Of a stretch of 27,821 nucleotides of DNA, positions 24,605 to 27,821 are shown piece after piece. The stretch is from CAVALG01 sp963630555 (GTDB lineage Bacteria > Bacillota > Clostridia > Oscillospirales > Acutalibacteraceae), in the NCBI GenBank assembly GCA_963630555.1, contig CAVGND010000024.1:1-27821 (forward strand). Reading direction: 5' to 3'. The first letter of the stretch is position 1, and every line of letters begins with the position of its first letter. A program made the position numbers and the translations under genes. The notes beneath the pieces were generated by a model, which did not search any database, had not been told where the DNA came from, and was given only the letters and a program-made list of their open reading frames with translations.

Positions 24605-24819
24605 AGTATATCCCCTCTTCCACGGTGCAGGAAAATCGTAATTTTGCCTTTACGCTTGTTATAAAACAATCTTCCTTTGCACGGTTGTTTCCGATAAGGC
24701 CATATGCGGATATCCGCCGTCTGCAGCGTCGGGTACCCGCATATGACCTGCACCCCAAAAAGAGGTGCAAGCCAATATTACGGTACGGAACAGTTGCCGT
24801 CAGTTGCCGTCAGTTGCCG
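24605..24819 (-). other. Structured leader upstream of the large repeat protein
   Basis: The 215-bp gap has several inverted repeats. CATATGCGG (24701-24709) pairs with CCGCATATG (24737-24745) around several short palindromes (GATATC, CTGCAG, GGGTACCC). TGCACC (24749-24754) pairs with GGTGCA (24764-24769). On the transcript an outer stem (GTGCA...GGAA with TTCC...TGCAC, about 24625-24682) could enclose two small hairpins. It matches no riboswitch consensus I know; a processing site or attenuator is possible. Confidence 0.35.
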
Positions 24820-24830
24820 TCAGTTGCCGT
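24791..24830. repeat. 10-bp tandem repeat, four exact copies, across tasA-like stop
   Basis: CAGTTGCCGT is repeated four times exactly. The first copy (as transcribed) contributes the last codons of the TasA-like protein (Asp-Gly-Asn-stop) and the others lie just downstream. Because the stop is inside the first transcribed copy, changes in copy number would not alter the protein. Confidence 0.9.
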
Positions 24831-25497
24831 CAAACGCGGCGAACGCGTCTTCCCATGTAGCAAAGCCGTTGGTCTGAATTGCCTCGGCTTTAACATCAAT
24901 GTTGAACTTGCCGTCCGAACCGATTCTGGTGGTAACATCTTCGTTCGTAACTTTCTCGGAAATCTTAATTTCTGAGAACATGGCGGTAGTGTCAGCACCG
25001 GGTTCAAGAACTTTGGTATACTTCAGCGTAGCGACAAAATCGCTGGTGGGATGATCCGGACCGGACATGTCGTAGGCAATGTCTTCGATTTCCCAATTTT
25101 CTCCGAGCGTATTGTTAATAAGGGCAATAAACGCTTCCTCCTGCGGAGCCGTCCATACATTTTCGTTATACAGACCAAGCCAGTTCATACCGTTTCCAAC
25201 GGTAACAATTGCACGGACATAGGCGGGATTTTTGCCTACATTGTGGACAATAGGGTCTTTAACAAGTGTCGCTCCGGGGTAGACATCTTCAATGCCGTAT
25301 GTATTAGTGGTTACACGGTCGCCTTCGGGATCGGGATTGGTAATATCGGTTTCATCCAGTTTGATTTTAACATTACCCATGGTGAATGTGTTTTCGGCAG
25401 TCTTGGTGTCGGTAAAATATGCAAGTGATGCACCGGCAATCGCCATAACGGCAATTACGGCTGCAAGTGCGATGGTAACAATCTTCTTTTTAGTCAT
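24820..25497 (-). CDS. TasA-like fibre protein (camelysin family)
   Basis: The 225-residue product has a short basic start and a membrane segment (1-25). The SipW-type junction GASLAYFTDTKTAENTFTMGNVKIKLDE covers about 22-49. The mature beta-sandwich has the family block VYPGATLVKDPIVHNVGKNPAYVRAIVTV (about 72-100) and ends in ATWEDAFAAFDGN. Proteins of this family polymerise into amyloid-like or pilus-like matrix fibres after signal peptidase cleavage. It is the longest and best TasA match of the three tandem family members here and may be the main subunit. The ribosome binding site is GAGAGGAA. Gene symbol is left empty because orthology to Bacillus tasA cannot be shown by eye. Confidence 0.85.
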   Translation of the reverse strand: MTKKKIVTIALAAVIAVMAIAGASLAYFTDTKTAENTFTMGNVKIKLDETDITNPDPEGDRVTTNTYGIEDVYPGATLVKDPIVHNVGKNPAYVRAIVTVGNGMNWLGLYNENVWTAPQEEAFIALINNTLGENWEIEDIAYDMSGPDHPTSDFVATLKYTKVLEPGADTTAMFSEIKISEKVTNEDVTTRIGSDGKFNIDVKAEAIQTNGFATWEDAFAAFDGN

Positions 25498-25615
25498 AAT
25501 TTGTTCCTCTCAAATAAAATTTTTAGTTTGCCCACGGATTAAAGTTTGAACCTAAGGCAGCGTCGATACCGCCGTCATCCGTGAATGTTATTCAGCAAAT
25601 TAAGAAAAGCAGCGG

Positions 25616-26170
25616 TTATGGTAAAGTTTTTGCTACTTCCCAAGCGGCAGCAGCAGTTTCAAAGTTGGCTTTCTGCACCGCATAAGCCGTAAATGTCAGC
25701 GTAGGACGTGTGGTATCAGTCAGTTCGTTCAGCATCGTCTTTGTCACGGTGCTATTTACGGTTACTTTGTCATCTTTTAAAACCGTAAATGCAGCGTCCG
25801 CAGTGGTTTCCTTAACCTCACGATAATAAACGCCCGTTTCGGTTTCGCTGTCAAGTTTCGTCCAACCGTCCGCTATTTCATAGGTCATAAATTTCGAAAA
25901 TTCCGCATTATCAGACTTCTCGACTTTTACGAACAGCCAACAAGCCTCACTGCCTGCTTTTACCGTGACCTTCGGGTCTTTGGCTATCGTATTGCCCGGA
26001 ACCATTTTGTAAGTTTCTCCGGTTGTTTCGGTCAATGTGATATTTATATCACCGTTCGTAAATGTGTTTACAACGGAAGCGGTCTTTGTGCTGAGCCATG
26101 CAAGAGTGCCGCCGATTGCGCAACAGAGTACAAGTGCAATTGCCGCAACGGAAATCCATACTTTTTTCAT
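25616..26170 (-). CDS. Camelysin/TasA-like protein (second tandem copy)
   Basis: The 184-residue product has a membrane segment (4-22) followed by the SipW-type junction GGTLAWLSTKTASVVNTFTNGDINITL. The mature part carries YKMVPGNTIAKDPKVTVKAGSEACWLFVKVEKSD, closely parallel to the preceding gene product (YKLIPGHTYVKDPTVHFEAGSEASYLFVKVEND). The two genes thus arose by tandem duplication and then diverged. A strong AAAGGAGG ribosome binding site precedes the ATG. It is probably a fibre subunit or a nucleating minor subunit exported and cut by the adjacent signal peptidase. Confidence 0.85.
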   Translation of the reverse strand: MKKVWISVAAIALVLCCAIGGTLAWLSTKTASVVNTFTNGDINITLTETTGETYKMVPGNTIAKDPKVTVKAGSEACWLFVKVEKSDNAEFSKFMTYEIADGWTKLDSETETGVYYREVKETTADAAFTVLKDDKVTVNSTVTKTMLNELTDTTRPTLTFTAYAVQKANFETAAAAWEVAKTLP

Positions 26171-26241
26171 GCCCGTTCCTCCTTTCCTCCGTTTTTTGGG
26201 ATAATCCGAAAATAAGTCAAAATGCCGTATTTACCGTAAGT

Positions 26242-26835
26242 TTATTCGGTGACTTTGGTGACTGCCTCCCATGCTGCTGTTGCAGTATCAAATCCGTCTG
26301 CCTGAATCGCATATGCGGTAACCGTGATTGTTTTACTTCCATAACCCTCAACATTCGCGTCAGTTTTCAATTTGAAAGTGTTGAAAACGACATAATCTTT
26401 CGCCGCATTAGTGTCGTTGGCAGGAACGGACTTATAATAAACGCCATCTACTCCTTCAAGCGCAGACCATTTGTTGTTTGCTGTAATCTGGTCGGCAATT
26501 TTTGTGTCATCCTCAATTGCGGCAAGGTCGTTCTCGACTTTTACAAATAAATACGACGCTTCGCTGCCCGCTTCGAAATGGACGGTAGGATCCTTGACAT
26601 ATGTATGCCCCGGGATCAGTTTGTAGGCGTTTTCTCTCACACGGCCGGCATCTTCGACTTCGACACCGTATTGGTCTACCTTTGCTTCGTCTAATGTGAT
26701 TTTTACTTTACCAACCGTAAAGGTGTTCGTAACTTTTTCGCTTGATTGCAGGTAAGCGATTGTTGTAAACACCGATACGGCGACAAGTAACACCGCACAG
26801 AGCGACAGAACTAATGCTTTTGTCTTTGTTTTCAT
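26242..26835 (-). CDS. Camelysin/TasA-like protein (first tandem copy)
   Basis: The 197-residue product has a membrane segment (7-27) and a SipW-type junction (TTIAYLQSSEKVTNTFTVGKVKITLDE). A beta-sandwich domain follows with YKLIPGHTYVKDPTVHFEAGSEASYLFVKVEND and a C-terminal strand TVTAYAIQADGF. The ending (DGFDTATAAWEAV) parallels the two other copies (ANFETAAAAWEVA and NGFATWEDAF), showing a shared C-terminal helix. It lies 32 bp after the signal peptidase gene with a CAGGAGG ribosome binding site, so it is the first substrate gene in the operon. Confidence 0.87.
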   Translation of the reverse strand: MKTKTKALVLSLCAVLLVAVSVFTTIAYLQSSEKVTNTFTVGKVKITLDEAKVDQYGVEVEDAGRVRENAYKLIPGHTYVKDPTVHFEAGSEASYLFVKVENDLAAIEDDTKIADQITANNKWSALEGVDGVYYKSVPANDTNAAKDYVVFNTFKLKTDANVEGYGSKTITVTAYAIQADGFDTATAAWEAVTKVTE

Positions 26836-26867
26836 AACAAAAACCTCCTGAAATATATTTGGGAGCC

Positions 26868-27425
26868 TTACGGCGTTACCCCTTTGTTATCTGCTCCGCT
26901 TTCTTCGCCGAGCTTCTTTTTTTTGCCCGAATCCAAAACATCCGGCAAAAAAACAAGAACAATTAAAACGGCAGCCGCCCCGATTGACAGATATATTCCC
27001 GGCGGATTCTGCACAAAGTTTGCAAAGTATCCGAGATACGGAACGGAGAATATCGGCTTGCCGATAATATTTTTGCAATGGACGGGTGTTCCGTCCGGGG
27101 AATCGTTTGCGTCGCCCTGCGTTCGGAAACGGATAACGCTTTTGTCTTCGTCGTCCGGAATAATTTCAATAATGCGGTGCGTTGCGACCGTTTCATTATC
27201 CAGCATAAAAGTAATGCAATCCCCGACCTTCAAATCTTCCGCCTTAACGCTTTTTACATATAAAAGGGAACCTGTCGGGTAGGTCGGTTCCATCGAACCC
27301 GATACTACGGCGTATGTATTTATGCCGACAATGCGTACCCCGACCAAAGCGACGGCAAGAATAACAACAACAGCCACAAGAACGGAACCGACAATGTTCC
27401 ACGCTTTCTTTAGTGTTTGATTCAT
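26868..27425 (-). CDS. sipW: SipW-type (ER-type) signal peptidase I
   Basis: The 185-residue product has a membrane segment (12-35), the catalytic Ser44 in VSGSMEPT, and His83 in ATHRI where bacterial-type enzymes carry Lys. A Ser/His pair is the mark of the ER/SipW class. Conserved box TQGDANDSPDGTPV (102-115) and a second membrane segment (about 138-160) complete the family layout. A basic and polar C-terminal tail extends into the cytoplasm. The following genes all carry SipW-type signal junctions, so they are the probable substrates. The ribosome binding site is GGAGTGGGAG. Symbol by class; strict orthology to Bacillus sipW is inferred. Confidence 0.9.
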   Translation of the reverse strand: MNQTLKKAWNIVGSVLVAVVVILAVALVGVRIVGINTYAVVSGSMEPTYPTGSLLYVKSVKAEDLKVGDCITFMLDNETVATHRIIEIIPDDEDKSVIRFRTQGDANDSPDGTPVHCKNIIGKPIFSVPYLGYFANFVQNPPGIYLSIGAAAVLIVLVFLPDVLDSGKKKKLGEESGADNKGVTP

Positions 27426-27507
27426 TCTCCCACTCCTTTTTTTGATTCTTCCGACATTTCCTGTTTAGCGTTAATCGAAATGAAAGGACATCTCCTTTTT
27501 ACGGATG

Positions 27508-27523
27508 AGTAGTAATCACTACT
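27508..27523. promoter_or_regulatory. Inverted repeat in the sipW leader, possible operator
   Basis: AGTAGT and ACTACT arms flank AATC. The repeat is about 85 bp upstream of the sipW ATG, between an intrinsic terminator and the ribosome binding site. A second small hairpin (AAAGGA/TCCTTT, 27484-27497) lies closer to the gene. A TTTACA-like -35 could overlap the start of this region on the minus strand, but no convincing -10 follows. Confidence 0.35.
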
Positions 27524-27533
27524 TTGAAGTTGT

Positions 27534-27569
27534 AAAAAAAACGGCGAACCGATAACCCGGGGCTCACCG
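27534..27569 (-). terminator. Intrinsic terminator upstream of sipW
   Basis: On the minus strand a 9-bp stem (27569-27561 with 27550-27542, two G-U pairs) and a 10-base loop are followed by eight U. It is oriented to stop transcription arriving from the tandem-repeat array before it enters the sipW operon. It is either the end of the upstream transcription unit or an attenuator for the operon. Confidence 0.75.
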
Positions 27570-27582
27570 AAACACGCCAAAA

Positions 27583-27821
27583 AGTTTCGCAGAGTTCGTC
27601 ACTCAACGGACGGCGATTGAAAAGCCTGTTTTTTCAACCGTTTGTGCCGAGATGAAAAACGCCTTAAATCCCGCAGTTTCGCAGAGTTCGTCACTCAACG
27701 GACGGCGATTGAAAAGCCTGTTTTTTCAACCGTTTGTGCCGAGATGAAAAACGCCTTAAATCCCGCAGTTTCGCAGAGTTCGTCACTCAACGGACGGCGA
27801 TTGAAAAGCCTGTTTTTTCAA
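27583..27821. repeat. 92-bp tandem repeat array, truncated at window end
   Basis: Two full exact copies and part of a third run with period 92 bp, from AGTTTCGCAGAG at 27583. The array continues beyond the window. Each unit has a TTGAAAA/TTTTCAA hairpin. On the minus strand each unit has a GTG-started 31-codon frame (VTNSAKLRDLRRFSSRHKRL...SVE) whose stop overlaps the next GTG as GTGA. There are no spacers between copies, so it is not CRISPR. The short frames have no ribosome binding site. Confidence 0.9.

Noticed and set aside
24605..24700. Cyclic-di-GMP riboswitch before the giant surface protein
   Set aside because: A GCAAA-like string and stem occur, but the conserved GEMM core and tetraloop-receptor pattern are absent.
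27426..27580. Riboswitch upstream of sipW
   Set aside because: Only a terminator and small inverted repeats are visible; no known aptamer consensus could be matched.
27583..27821. Possible CRISPR array
   Set aside because: The 92-bp units are identical end to end with no variable spacers, and no cas gene is present.

Overview
The window looks like the replication-origin region of a Clostridia chromosome, most likely a gut-type Oscillospirales/Ruminococcaceae relative. The evidence is the order dnaA-dnaN-yaaA(S4)-recF-remB-gyrB-gyrA, consensus Firmicutes DnaA boxes (TTATCCACA), strong purine-rich ribosome binding sites, and a SipW/TasA-type surface operon. The taxon below class level is inference.

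Region 1 (1-9116, minus strand) is phage-derived. A tail-fibre/baseplate gene runs off the left edge (1-1474). After a ~1.06 kb non-coding stretch comes a compact head module. In transcription order it holds small terminase, large terminase, portal, prohead protease with a nested scaffold, decoration protein, HK97-fold major capsid protein, and three connector/neck/tail-completion proteins (2534-9116). No tail tube, sheath, tape measure, lysis, integrase or repressor genes are visible, so this is a remnant or a domesticated cassette rather than a whole prophage. The non-coding stretch contains a dense DnaA-box cluster beside an AT-rich segment (1832-1985), which looks like the upstream half of a bipartite oriC. 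The phage head module therefore lies between that cluster and dnaA.

Region 2 (9117-19226, plus strand) is the core replication block. dnaA has a clear sigma-A-type promoter and a large leader hairpin. The dnaA-dnaN gap holds a second DnaA-box cluster. dnaN and yaaA overlap, and recF and remB follow closely. A ~275 bp MITE with ~28 bp terminal inverted repeats sits directly in front of gyrB. gyrA ends at a perfect 17-bp bidirectional terminator. Degenerate 7-bp-periodic repeat arrays of several different sequences lie at gene borders from 2.3 to 11.1 kb.

Region 3 (19233-27425, minus strand) is a surface/matrix-fibre operon. In order it encodes a SipW-type signal peptidase, two small camelysin-like proteins, a TasA-like protein, a 1346-residue secreted protein with InlB-B/MucBP-like repeats and a prealbumin-like C-terminal domain, another protein with a SipW-type signal peptide, and a wall-anchored protein with a PHTG sorting signal. 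The likely logic is that the signal peptidase matures the fibre subunits, the large repeat protein binds or bridges, and the last protein tethers to the wall. RemB, known in Bacillus to activate matrix genes, is encoded about 5 kb away.

Region 4 (27426-27821) holds the operon leader, an intrinsic terminator pointing at the operon, and the start of a perfect 92-bp tandem repeat that runs off the right edge.
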